From Cloacimonetes bacterium SCGC AAA252-N17 (GTDB taxonomy: Bacteria > Cloacimonadota > Cloacimonadia > JGIOTU-2), in NCBI GenBank assembly GCA_000404785.1, contig ASNI01000076.1, forward strand, positions 1-10,142: a stretch of 10,142 nucleotides of DNA. The letters are read 5' to 3'. The notes under the pieces were generated by a model. That model was not told the DNA's origin. It did no database searches and worked only from the letters and a program-made list of their open reading frames with translations. Position 1 is the first letter of the stretch. Each line of letters starts with the position of its first letter. This document shows, one piece after another, positions 1 to 5,131 of the stretch. Made by a program: the position numbers and the translations under genes.

Positions 1-277
1 CATTAGTGGAAATTCTGGAGACAATAACTCCTTTATCTCAGCTATTTCTAAAATAAGTAAAATATTGCGAATAATTACCAATAAAATTCTATATATCACA
101 CTTCAAAATCCAAAATCCAGATATTTATGCTTTGTTGAAAGATGAAGTACAAAAACATACCGCTAATCCCCCAACTGGGGTTTTTAAAGTGAACTCATAT
201 TATTTTTATTAAAACTTTTACAAAGTATAATTGAGTCCATTTCTGTTTCTTTTGCTTGTGAAGATAGATAAGAAGTC
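1..277. other. Left-edge non-coding stretch downstream of gvpO
   Basis: No gene is supported here. Downstream of the gvpO stop on the minus strand there is a weak hairpin (ACTTT, loop GTA, AAAGT, at about 214-226) followed by TTTTAATA. It could be a poor terminator, but the stem is only 5 bp. A G/C-rich hairpin at 168-180 has its T-run on the plus-strand side. A 33-codon minus-strand frame starting GTG at 99 runs off the left edge and is too short to call. The stretch may mark the end of the gvp operon, but the hairpins are too weak to prove that. Confidence 0.4.
169..185 (+). terminator. Possible plus-strand intrinsic terminator hairpin
   Basis: CCCC, a four-base loop AACT, then GGGG, followed directly by TTTTT on the plus strand. 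The shape is that of a short rho-independent terminator read left to right, yet no plus-strand gene is visible upstream within the window. On the minus strand the hairpin is preceded by A residues and lacks a T-tail, so it is not a good terminator for the gvp operon. It may serve a gene beyond the left edge or be chance. Confidence 0.25.
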
Positions 278-532
278 CTATGCATTGTGAATATCGCCGC
301 GTTTTCTCATCATTATCCTCTCATAACCAAGAAGTTTTCCAGAAGTATCAACTTGGACATCATAGATTCCAAGCAACTCCAGATTAACTGCTTCAGAAGG
401 CTTTTCAATTATCTCGACAGTAATGTGCCATTCATCCTCTTTCTTGTCTATCCCTATCACATTGGGAGAAGTAAATCCTGTAAGTTCAACTAATTTCTCT
501 TTTGCTATTTTTGAAATATCTTTTATTTCCAT
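278..532 (-). CDS. gvpO: Gas vesicle protein GvpO
   Basis: Small gas vesicle accessory protein of the GvpO family, needed for vesicle production in several organisms but without an agreed biochemical role. The 84-residue product has a helical N-terminus (1-19), then the family's core: W35 in an EWHITVEIIE strand, a LLGIYDVQVD segment (53-62) and GKLLGYERIMMRKRGD (65-80), matching the usual pattern of W-x-V-x-VE, then Y-x-V-x-(V/L)D, then G-x-L-x-Y-x-R. The start at 532 is preferred because GGGAG lies 8 bases upstream. An ATG at 538 adds Met-Lys, but its spacing to the same Shine-Dalgarno is only 2 bases. It is the last recognisable gene of the cluster, 26 bases after the GvpJ-like gene, so it is probably translated from the same transcript. 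Assignment rests on pattern memory of the family. Confidence 0.85.
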   Translation of the reverse strand: MEIKDISKIAKEKLVELTGFTSPNVIGIDKKEDEWHITVEIIEKPSEAVNLELLGIYDVQVDTSGKLLGYERIMMRKRGDIHNA

Positions 533-558
533 TTTCATTTCTCCCTTTCATTGGTTTT

Positions 559-858
559 TCATTCTGACTTTTGCTCTAAAAGCTCCACTCTCTTTCTCAT
601 CTCGGCATTTTCTTTTTCTATCTCGGCTTGTTTTGCCTTTGAGGAAAGAAAAGAATCCTCTTGCCACCAGTTTATGCCCATCTCCATAGCCTTGTCAACT
701 GAGGCAACCAACAGTCTTATCTTTATCGTCAAAAGCTCAACATCAGCAATCCTGATCTGGATGTCTCCTGCAATTACAATTCCCTTATCCAATACCCTCT
801 CCAAAATATCCGCTAAGTTGGTAGTATCAAGCGCACTTGCTACTTGTGATCCAGCCAT
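559..858 (-). CDS. gvpJ: GvpJ-like minor gas vesicle protein (GvpA family) with C-terminal coiled coil
   Basis: A 99-residue member of the GvpA/GvpJ/GvpM family. Residues 13-66 carry the family core: a helix (TTNLADILERVLDKG), the beta-turn-beta part (IVIAGDIQIRIADVELLTIKIRLLVASV) and a second helix. Unlike GvpA at 7023-7229 it has GDIQIRIADVELL in place of DAWVRISLVGIELL and ends in GINWW, a feature I associate with GvpJ. Residues 77-97 are highly charged with heptad-like leucines and probably form a short coiled coil. GvpJ is a minor shell or nucleation protein thought to act at the conical tips; that role is family knowledge. The start at 858 is the only sensible one, with GGCGG 6 bases upstream. 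It follows the GvpK fusion gene by 87 bases and precedes gvpO by 26 bases. GvpM or GvpS are alternative names for such minor paralogues. Confidence 0.85.
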   Translation of the reverse strand: MAGSQVASALDTTNLADILERVLDKGIVIAGDIQIRIADVELLTIKIRLLVASVDKAMEMGINWWQEDSFLSSKAKQAEIEKENAEMRKRVELLEQKSE

Positions 859-945
859 TTTTACCGCCTTTATTTATGCTATTTTTTATTACAGATTCTT
901 GTTTTTGAAATGTTGAACAATTCATCTTCACTTCATTTTTTTTCA

Positions 946-1479
946 TCACATCAATTTCCCCAAAGGACCTAAATCTATATTCAAGTCTTCGTCCTCAATT
1001 CCAAATATCGCCTGAATTTCTTTTATCTTCTTCTTTACCGCTTTAAGACTCAATCCTAATTTCTGAATTTCGCCACGAGAAAGTGACCCGCTTTTTACTC
1101 TTCTAAAAGCCTCCTTCTCCATAAGTCTTCTTATAAGTTCAATCAGGGTTAGAACTAATTCAGCCAAACCCTGCTCTGTCTTTTCGGGACTACCCAGGTC
1201 AATGAGTTTAGGGATATTTTCTTCTGCCTTTCTTATCTCTCTTTGCAATTTTTTTATATAATCTACATCTTCGGGAGTGAGTTCTTTGTCTGGATCACTA
1301 AAACTTTTGCCCGATAACTCCTCTGCTTTGGAGATTGATGTGAGGATAAGCCTCAAACCTAAATAGACAAGGTCTATATCAGCAACCTTTATCATTATAT
1401 CTCCACTGATAATTACCCCCTTCTCTAAAACTTTATCCAGAGCGTCTACCAGTGATACCCTATCATTTTTATTAATCAT
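946..1479 (-). CDS. gvpK: Fusion of a GvpA/J-like domain with gas vesicle protein GvpK
   Basis: A 177-residue two-domain protein. Residues 8-55 form a GvpA/J/M-like domain: VDALDKVLEKGVIISGD, then IMIKVADIDLVYLGLRL, then a helix. Residues about 92-176 are GvpK: KTEQGLAELVLTLIELIRRL, the EAFRRVKSGSLS segment, and the C-terminal DLNIDLGPLGKL typical of the family. A charged linker (56-91) joins them. GvpK alone is usually a separate protein of roughly 100-150 residues needed for complete vesicle assembly, so the N-terminal domain is extra. The start at 1479 follows the gvpF stop by 4 bases and has no clear Shine-Dalgarno, which suggests translational coupling to gvpF. A TTG at 1530 would add 17 residues encoded inside gvpF and is less likely. 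The joint lies within one uninterrupted frame, so it is not an assembly frameshift unless the read is wrong. Confidence 0.88.
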   Translation of the reverse strand: MINKNDRVSLVDALDKVLEKGVIISGDIMIKVADIDLVYLGLRLILTSISKAEELSGKSFSDPDKELTPEDVDYIKKLQREIRKAEENIPKLIDLGSPEKTEQGLAELVLTLIELIRRLMEKEAFRRVKSGSLSRGEIQKLGLSLKAVKKKIKEIQAIFGIEDEDLNIDLGPLGKLM

Positions 1480-1483
1480 ATTA

Positions 1484-2293
1484 TTAATATGAAGTGAAAT
1501 TATAAGCAGGCCAAGGCCCGCTGTATTCAAGGTAAAGTCCCTTTGTCTTTATCTCTTGATTTAGGCTCACAGCGTTTCTCTTAAAATCTTTGACTTTCTC
1601 TTCAGAGATTAAATAGGCTGAATTCAAGACCATAGGTTCGGCTCTTCCTGTCAGTTCCTTCTCTAAAATATTGTTCTTTATTGCATCCACAGATTGCTTT
1701 GCTAACCTTTCAAATAAACCATCTACAATATTATTTAATTCCCTGTCTGCTTCTTTGGAAATCACTTCTTTTAATTCTTCTTCCATAAAAAAAGCCATGC
1801 CCTCAGGTAAATCTGCTATCTCTTTTTCTTTTTCTTTTATTGCTTCATTCTTTTCTTTTATTATCCCTTCAAATTTTTTTTTGTCCTTTAGATAAACCTT
1901 TACACCCCATTCCTGTTTACCTTTGATTCTTTCTAAAACTTTTTTGATTTTGGAATAGTCTTTGTTTAAGGCCTCTTTTATTCTTACTTCATCCTTAAAA
2001 ATGGTGCCAAATCCCATAGGTAACACGCTTAAAATCTTATCATTTTCTCTCATCGCCTCTTCAATAACCTTCTCGTGAGAAACGGCTTTTTCTTTAACCC
2101 ATCCCAAATCTTCTTGAGCCTTACTTTGAACTGCTTCAGAATCAAATACATCTAAAGGAACTTTACTTACCACTGCTTCTAATTCGCTGTAAATAAGAAC
2201 AAAGACTTCTCCCTCTCCGTCAATGCCTTTTGTAGAAAATGCTGAAGCACTTTCAGTTTTCTCTCTTAAGCAATAAAGGTATAATCCCTCCAT
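1484..2293 (-). CDS. gvpF: Gas vesicle protein GvpF/GvpL family
   Basis: A 269-residue GvpF/GvpL protein, about the usual family length. Members are cytosolic accessory factors; GvpF binds GvpA and is thought to help bring shell monomers to the growing vesicle. The sequence starts MEGLYLYCLR, the normal first strand, and carries VSHEKVIEEAM (71-81), VLPMGFGTIF (90-99), EWGVKVY (128-134), a long charged helix (about 136-200) and the family's C-terminal signature LEYSGPWPAYNF (255-266). The usual form is PWPPYNF, so Ala at 263 is a minor change. Start ATG at 2293 lies two bases after the preceding stop, with AAGGA upstream inside the previous gene. Its stop is 4 bases before the GvpK fusion. 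It is the only F/L member in the window, whereas many clusters have two, so it may serve both roles or a second copy may lie outside. Confidence 0.95.
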   Translation of the reverse strand: MEGLYLYCLREKTESASAFSTKGIDGEGEVFVLIYSELEAVVSKVPLDVFDSEAVQSKAQEDLGWVKEKAVSHEKVIEEAMRENDKILSVLPMGFGTIFKDEVRIKEALNKDYSKIKKVLERIKGKQEWGVKVYLKDKKKFEGIIKEKNEAIKEKEKEIADLPEGMAFFMEEELKEVISKEADRELNNIVDGLFERLAKQSVDAIKNNILEKELTGRAEPMVLNSAYLISEEKVKDFKRNAVSLNQEIKTKGLYLEYSGPWPAYNFTSY

Positions 2294-2295
2294 TT

Positions 2296-2550
2296 TTATT
2301 CTTCCTTTTCTTCTTCTTTCAATCCATAAGAGATAACATCCAATTCATCATTTAGTTTTATATAATAGATATTTCTATCCTGAACTCTTGTAGGCAGACC
2401 TAAAGATTTTATAAATGAACTCTCTTCATAGATTTCCGCATCACCGGACCATCCATCATCTTCTTTTGTTATCCTTATTACTTTTGCATTACTTTTAAGA
2501 GTATTTTGAAAAAAGTCTTCAATTTTTGCTCTAACTTCATCAATTTTCAT
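2296..2550 (-). CDS. Small acidic protein, possibly a divergent GvpO-like protein
   Basis: An 84-residue protein of uncertain family. Residues 1-19 look helical, followed by KVIRITKEDDGWSGDAEIYE (23-42), then NIYYIKLNDELDVISYGLK (60-78) and a Glu/Lys-rich tail. The order (helix, strand with GW and an acidic strand, then a Y-rich strand and a hydrophobic-x-Y strand) is like that of GvpO at 278-532, so it may be a distant relative, but no single motif proves this. Its ATG at 2550 overlaps the stop of the zinc-finger gene by ATGA (2547-2550), with AAGGAG 6 bases upstream, and its stop is two bases before gvpF. That places it firmly inside the gas vesicle operon and implies coupled translation. 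It has no signal peptide or membrane segment. Confidence 0.75.
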   Translation of the reverse strand: MKIDEVRAKIEDFFQNTLKSNAKVIRITKEDDGWSGDAEIYEESSFIKSLGLPTRVQDRNIYYIKLNDELDVISYGLKEEEKEE

Positions 2551-2951
2551 AGTAACTCCTTATTTATTTTTTTTGCGATTACACCTTTGCCTTTGCAAAC
2601 CATACAAGGCAAACTGCCACCAGGTTCTTTACCTCTACCCCTGCAGTGTTCACAAACCTCGATGGGTTTTGTAATACTTACAAGTCCTGTTCCTCTGCAA
2701 ACAGTGCAGGTAATATTTGTTCTTGCCGGATATTCTCCTCTACCGCTGCAATAAGCACAAACTACCACCGGACCTTTTACAGAAAGGATTCCTGAACCTC
2801 TGCAAACAGGGCATTTTATATCTTTACTTCCTGGCAATATTCCGGTTCCTGAACAAAATGAACATCTAAATTGATCTCCTTCAAAAATCTCACCCGCCTT
2901 TCTTCCGAATCTTCGATTGCCGCCTTTAAAATCAAATGTTTTCCATTCCAT
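2547..2951 (-). CDS. DnaJ-type zinc-finger protein with six CxxCxGxG motifs and no J domain
   Basis: A 134-residue protein made almost wholly of DnaJ central-domain motifs. CxxCxGxG occurs at residues 30-37, 47-54, 65-72, 82-89, 100-107 and 116-123. Canonical DnaJ has four such motifs binding two zinc ions; six would suit three. The motifs alternate: odd ones (CSFCSGTG, CAYCSGRG, CEHCRGRG) and even ones (CPVCRGSG, CTVCRGTG, CMVCKGKG) recur with a period of about 35 residues, so the protein is three tandem copies of a two-motif unit. There is no J domain (no HPD), so it cannot stimulate DnaK in the normal way. Residues 1-28 form a basic N-terminal extension absent from its paralogue at 4671-5006. 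The start at 2951 has AAGGAG 6 bases upstream. Its role is unknown; a client-binding chaperone or scaffold for vesicle proteins is my inference from the operon position. Confidence 0.85.
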   Translation of the reverse strand: MEWKTFDFKGGNRRFGRKAGEIFEGDQFRCSFCSGTGILPGSKDIKCPVCRGSGILSVKGPVVVCAYCSGRGEYPARTNITCTVCRGTGLVSITKPIEVCEHCRGRGKEPGGSLPCMVCKGKGVIAKKINKELL

Positions 2952-2969
2952 AGATTCTCCTTAAAGATA

Positions 2970-3314
2970 TTAATAATTTAATGACATTTTTTTCCACTCT
3001 TTCTTTCCTCCTTGTTTTGGAGTGCTTTGAGTGAAATTATATTTTTTAAAACCAATATCAGTTTTAGCTTGTGTAGTAGTAATTTCTGCTTCTTGAAGTT
3101 TATTTATATCTGCATTTATTTCTTCAATACGTTTATTTGTCTGTTCCATTTTCATCAGTAATCTGTCATTTTCTTTTACGAGCCGGTCCTTCTCTTTTTG
3201 AAGCATAAATAGATCCAAATAAGCTGAACTCTGAATTCTTGGGATTGAACGCTTTTTTGAACTTTGCATAGTTCTAACAGCATGCAAACCTCTCAGACCA
3301 TCAACATCTTTCAT
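2970..3314 (-). CDS. Basic coiled-coil protein of the gvp cluster, function unknown
   Basis: A 114-residue protein. Residues 1-31 are basic and include RTMQSSKKRSIPRIQSSAYL; residues 32-76 form a clear coiled coil (LFMLQKEKDRLVKENDRLLMKMEQ and onward); residues 80-114 are polar, Lys-rich and probably disordered. A small protein with an RSIPR-x-QSSAYLDL-like segment followed by a coiled coil is something I associate with other gas vesicle clusters, but that is from memory and unchecked. Start ATG at 3314 is chosen because AAAGGTGA lies just upstream; a longer frame starting at 3344 lacks a good site. It sits 63 bases after the AbrB-like gene and 18 bases before the zinc-finger gene, so it is likely co-transcribed. 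It has no membrane segment or signal peptide. Confidence 0.78.
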   Translation of the reverse strand: MKDVDGLRGLHAVRTMQSSKKRSIPRIQSSAYLDLFMLQKEKDRLVKENDRLLMKMEQTNKRIEEINADINKLQEAEITTTQAKTDIGFKKYNFTQSTPKQGGKKEWKKMSLNY

Positions 3315-3377
3315 TGTTATCACCTTTCGTAAGATAATTAACAAAAAATAAATTAAAGAACGAATATTTATTTTCTA

Positions 3378-3548
3378 TTATCTTGTGTTATCTCTTACAG
3401 ATATGATTATGTTTTTCTTTTTTGATGCTCCGGTTATCTTTAATTCAACCAATTGTCCTTCTTTAAGACCGGCTGAGCGAATGATATTTCCCGGAATTTT
3501 TATTTTGCCATCTTTTTCTAATCTTGAAAAACTTCTTATAAGAGTCAT
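3378..3548 (-). CDS. AbrB/SpoVT-like small protein (56 aa)
   Basis: A 56-residue frame that a length cutoff would miss. The product, beginning MTLIRSFSRLEKDGKIKIPG and ending ISVRDNTR, has the swapped-hairpin AbrB pattern: R-x-L-x-x-DG-K-I-x-IPG-x-I-(R)-x-AGL-x-EG-x-L-VEL-K-I, followed by a final strand. AbrB/MazE-type proteins are dimeric DNA-binding proteins, either transition-state regulators or antitoxins. No toxin gene of MazF, PemK or VapC type follows, so a regulator or a structural use of the fold is more likely than an antitoxin. Start ATG at 3548 has AGGAG about 8 bases upstream, and the gene begins 22 bases after the gvpN stop. The usual N-terminal basic residues are present (R5, R9, K12, K15). 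Coding status is supported by the Shine-Dalgarno, the tight spacing and the domain match. Confidence 0.75.
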   Translation of the reverse strand: MTLIRSFSRLEKDGKIKIPGNIIRSAGLKEGQLVELKITGASKKKNIIISVRDNTR

Positions 3549-3570
3549 TTTTATTTCTCCTAAAATATTA

Positions 3571-4482
3571 TTAACAATATTTTTCTACCAAATCTTTTAC
3601 TAATTTTGTTACTCTTTCCTGATTTGTTTTCGAACCCACTCTGCTTGTTTCAGAAGCGAGTATATCCTGACAGATTTTAGTAAAAGCACCATTTGATTTT
3701 GAGGGTGATATTTTTTGAACTTGAAGAGTTTTGGCGATCATAATACACCCTCTTACGGTTGGAGCAAATTCACATTTACCTGAATCTCGTAAACCTCTTA
3801 CGACCTTAACAATTTTTTCTGAATCAGATTTTTTGAGTTTTGATTTTGCCCGAGTGATTCCTAATTCCGTATCATAATCAAAATGGTCTAAATCCATAGT
3901 GATCATTCTATCACGAAGAGCATCCTGGCTTCTATTGACTCCGGCATATTCTTCAGGATTTGAGGTAAATATTGCTGTGAAATCCGGATCAACCTTCAGA
4001 TATGGTTCTTCTCCTCTTCCAACAGGCAAATCCATCATCTTTTCTTGTAGAATGGAAAGTAGAATATTATTTGCTTCCGGTCTTGACCGTGTGAATTCGT
4101 CATATAAAAGAGTAAAACCATATCTACAGGCAACTGTCAAACGATTATCAACCCATCGTTTCACCATATCTTCTTCAACTTTAAGGACTCGCGACACAAA
4201 TCTATCGACGACCTTTTTGAATCTGTATCCATATTCACCACCAACCAGATCGGAGGTTGAAAATTCCTCATCGCCATGGATCATTACAACCGGTCTGCCG
4301 ATTTTACTTGCGAGATGTAAAGCAAGAGTAGTTTTACCTGTGCCGGATGGACCGCGGAAATGGACAGGAAAGCCTGCTTTCACATAAGTAATAGCTCTTT
4401 TTGTTATATCCTTTATATATTTTGTTTCTACAAAATCCGGTAAAGGACTTGGTTCCAGTACCGTAGTCATCTCATCAATCAT
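3571..4482 (-). CDS. gvpN: Gas vesicle protein GvpN, AAA+ ATPase
   Basis: A 303-residue MoxR-type AAA+ ATPase, near the usual GvpN length. GvpN hydrolyses ATP and is needed for vesicles to grow to full size; GvpN in complex with vesicle proteins is known from halophilic archaea and cyanobacteria. Visible motifs are Walker A GPSGTGKT (44-51), the GvpN-typical VVMIHGDEEFSTSDLVGGEYGY (65-86, quoted in parts: HGDEE, DLVGG), Walker B TLLYDEF (124-130), the SRPEANNILLSILQE helix (133-147), sensor 1 FTSNPEEYAG (172-181) and a DALRDRM segment (187-193) that supplies the arginine finger in MoxR proteins. ATG at 4482 is preferred over the in-frame ATG at 4470 because GAGGAG lies 9 bases upstream. It begins 4 bases after the 63-residue gene, in the middle of the operon. 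Confidence 0.96.
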   Translation of the reverse strand: MIDEMTTVLEPSPLPDFVETKYIKDITKRAITYVKAGFPVHFRGPSGTGKTTLALHLASKIGRPVVMIHGDEEFSTSDLVGGEYGYRFKKVVDRFVSRVLKVEEDMVKRWVDNRLTVACRYGFTLLYDEFTRSRPEANNILLSILQEKMMDLPVGRGEEPYLKVDPDFTAIFTSNPEEYAGVNRSQDALRDRMITMDLDHFDYDTELGITRAKSKLKKSDSEKIVKVVRGLRDSGKCEFAPTVRGCIMIAKTLQVQKISPSKSNGAFTKICQDILASETSRVGSKTNQERVTKLVKDLVEKYC

Positions 4483-4486
4483 AGTA

Positions 4487-4678
4487 TTAAACTCCTCTTC
4501 TTTCTTTTATTTCTTCTAATTTATCATTAAATTCCTTGAAATACAATCTTGCTTGCTCGATATCCGAAATTATTCTTTTTCGTTTATTTTCAAACATTGT
4601 TCTGCAAAATTGCAATTTATTCAAAGCATTTTGTTTCTTAATAAAACATATCTGTTTGATGTGATCTAAATCATTCAT
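4487..4678 (-). CDS. Small helical protein (63 aa), function unknown
   Basis: A 63-residue, Lys/Arg-rich protein that should be almost wholly alpha-helical: residues 1-33 (MNDLDHIKQICFIKKQNALN onward) and 36-60 (ISDIEQARLYFKEFNDKLEE). Two cysteines (11, 25) are not in a metal-binding spacing. Its ATG at 4678 lies inside the end of the preceding zinc-finger gene, overlapping by 8 bases (ATGAATGA), and its stop is 4 bases before gvpN. The overlaps make it a credible coupled gene even though no family is recognised. It is too small to be GvpG as I know that family, and the GvpG motifs are absent. A partner or adaptor of GvpN or of the zinc-finger protein is possible from position alone. Confidence 0.68.
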   Translation of the reverse strand: MNDLDHIKQICFIKKQNALNKLQFCRTMFENKRKRIISDIEQARLYFKEFNDKLEEIKERRGV

Positions 4679-5006
4679 TTTTAGTAATAACTTTGTGAAC
4701 TACTCCTTTACCTCCGCAGGTAAGACAGGGAAGACTATCCGGAGCAACTCCCGTTCCTTTACAATCCGGGCATTTTTCAGTTTCACCTTTTACAGTTACA
4801 AAACCTTTGCCATTACAAACTGTGCAAGTTACTCTACCATTATGAGGATATACACCTGTTCCTTTGCAATAGACACATTTTATCATTGGTTCTTTTACTT
4901 CTACTTTACCTTTACCGCCACAAACCTGACAGGTGGCAAGTTTTGATAACAGGTCAAAGGGATCTTTGCCTGTACCATTACAGAATGCACATTTTATAAG
5001 AGACAT
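4671..5006 (-). CDS. Second six-motif DnaJ-type zinc-finger protein, no J domain
   Basis: A 111-residue paralogue of the protein at 2547-2951. CxxCxGxG motifs lie at residues 6-13, 26-33, 44-51, 61-68, 79-86 and 94-101 (CAFCNGTG, CQVCGGKG, CVYCKGTG, CTVCNGKG, CPDCKGTG, CLTCGGKG). As in the paralogue they form three two-motif units with a period of about 35 residues, with a slightly longer first loop (DPFDLLSKLAT). All cysteines are intact, so three zinc sites are plausible. It starts directly with MSLIKCAFC and has no J domain and no extra N-terminal extension. The ATG at 5006 has AGGAG 8 bases upstream; an in-frame TTG at 5063 without a good site was not used. It follows a 125-base gap after the repeat protein and overlaps the next small gene. 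Function is unknown; a protein-binding chaperone-like role is inferred. Confidence 0.85.
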   Translation of the reverse strand: MSLIKCAFCNGTGKDPFDLLSKLATCQVCGGKGKVEVKEPMIKCVYCKGTGVYPHNGRVTCTVCNGKGFVTVKGETEKCPDCKGTGVAPDSLPCLTCGGKGVVHKVITKNE

Positions 5007-5131
5007 ATTGGTTTCTCCTCTCATATTTATATATGAACTGAAACTCTTCTCTATTGATCTCAATCCATTATGATGTAATCCTTTCTATCTTAACTTAGGA
5101 GGAAATACAGATTTTAAGTAAAGAAGTGAGA
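5007..5131 (-). other. 125-base gap between repeat protein and zinc-finger gene
   Basis: This is the longest gap inside the accessory part of the operon. I see no convincing terminator, promoter pair or small gene. There is an AT-rich TATATAAATAT stretch just before the zinc-finger gene's Shine-Dalgarno, which could serve as a -10 region, but no -35 element sits at the right distance. Confidence 0.4.

Noticed and set aside
1..99. Minus-strand open frame starting GTG at 99 and running off the left edge (33 codons, Ile/Leu-rich, ending in SPEFPLM at the edge)
   Set aside because: It has no good ribosome binding site and no recognised family, and is too short to judge; AT-rich chance frames of this size are common. 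The sequence left of the window would decide.
1480..1530. TTG start at 1530 for the GvpK fusion
   Set aside because: It would overlap the conserved C-terminal codons of gvpF and add residues without family support; the ATG at 1479, 4 bases after the gvpF stop, fits better.
2506..2754. Plus-strand frame with repeated PLPLQ segments
   Set aside because: The apparent repeats are the antisense reading of the Cys/Gly-rich zinc-finger motifs, not a gene.
3899..4387. Long plus-strand frame (162 codons) inside gvpN
   Set aside because: It is the antisense shadow of the conserved gvpN gene, without a start site or recognisable domain.
5007..5063. TTG start at 5063 for the zinc-finger gene
   Set aside because: The ATG at 5006 has an AGGAG at ideal spacing and leads straight into the first CxxC motif, as in the paralogue's core.
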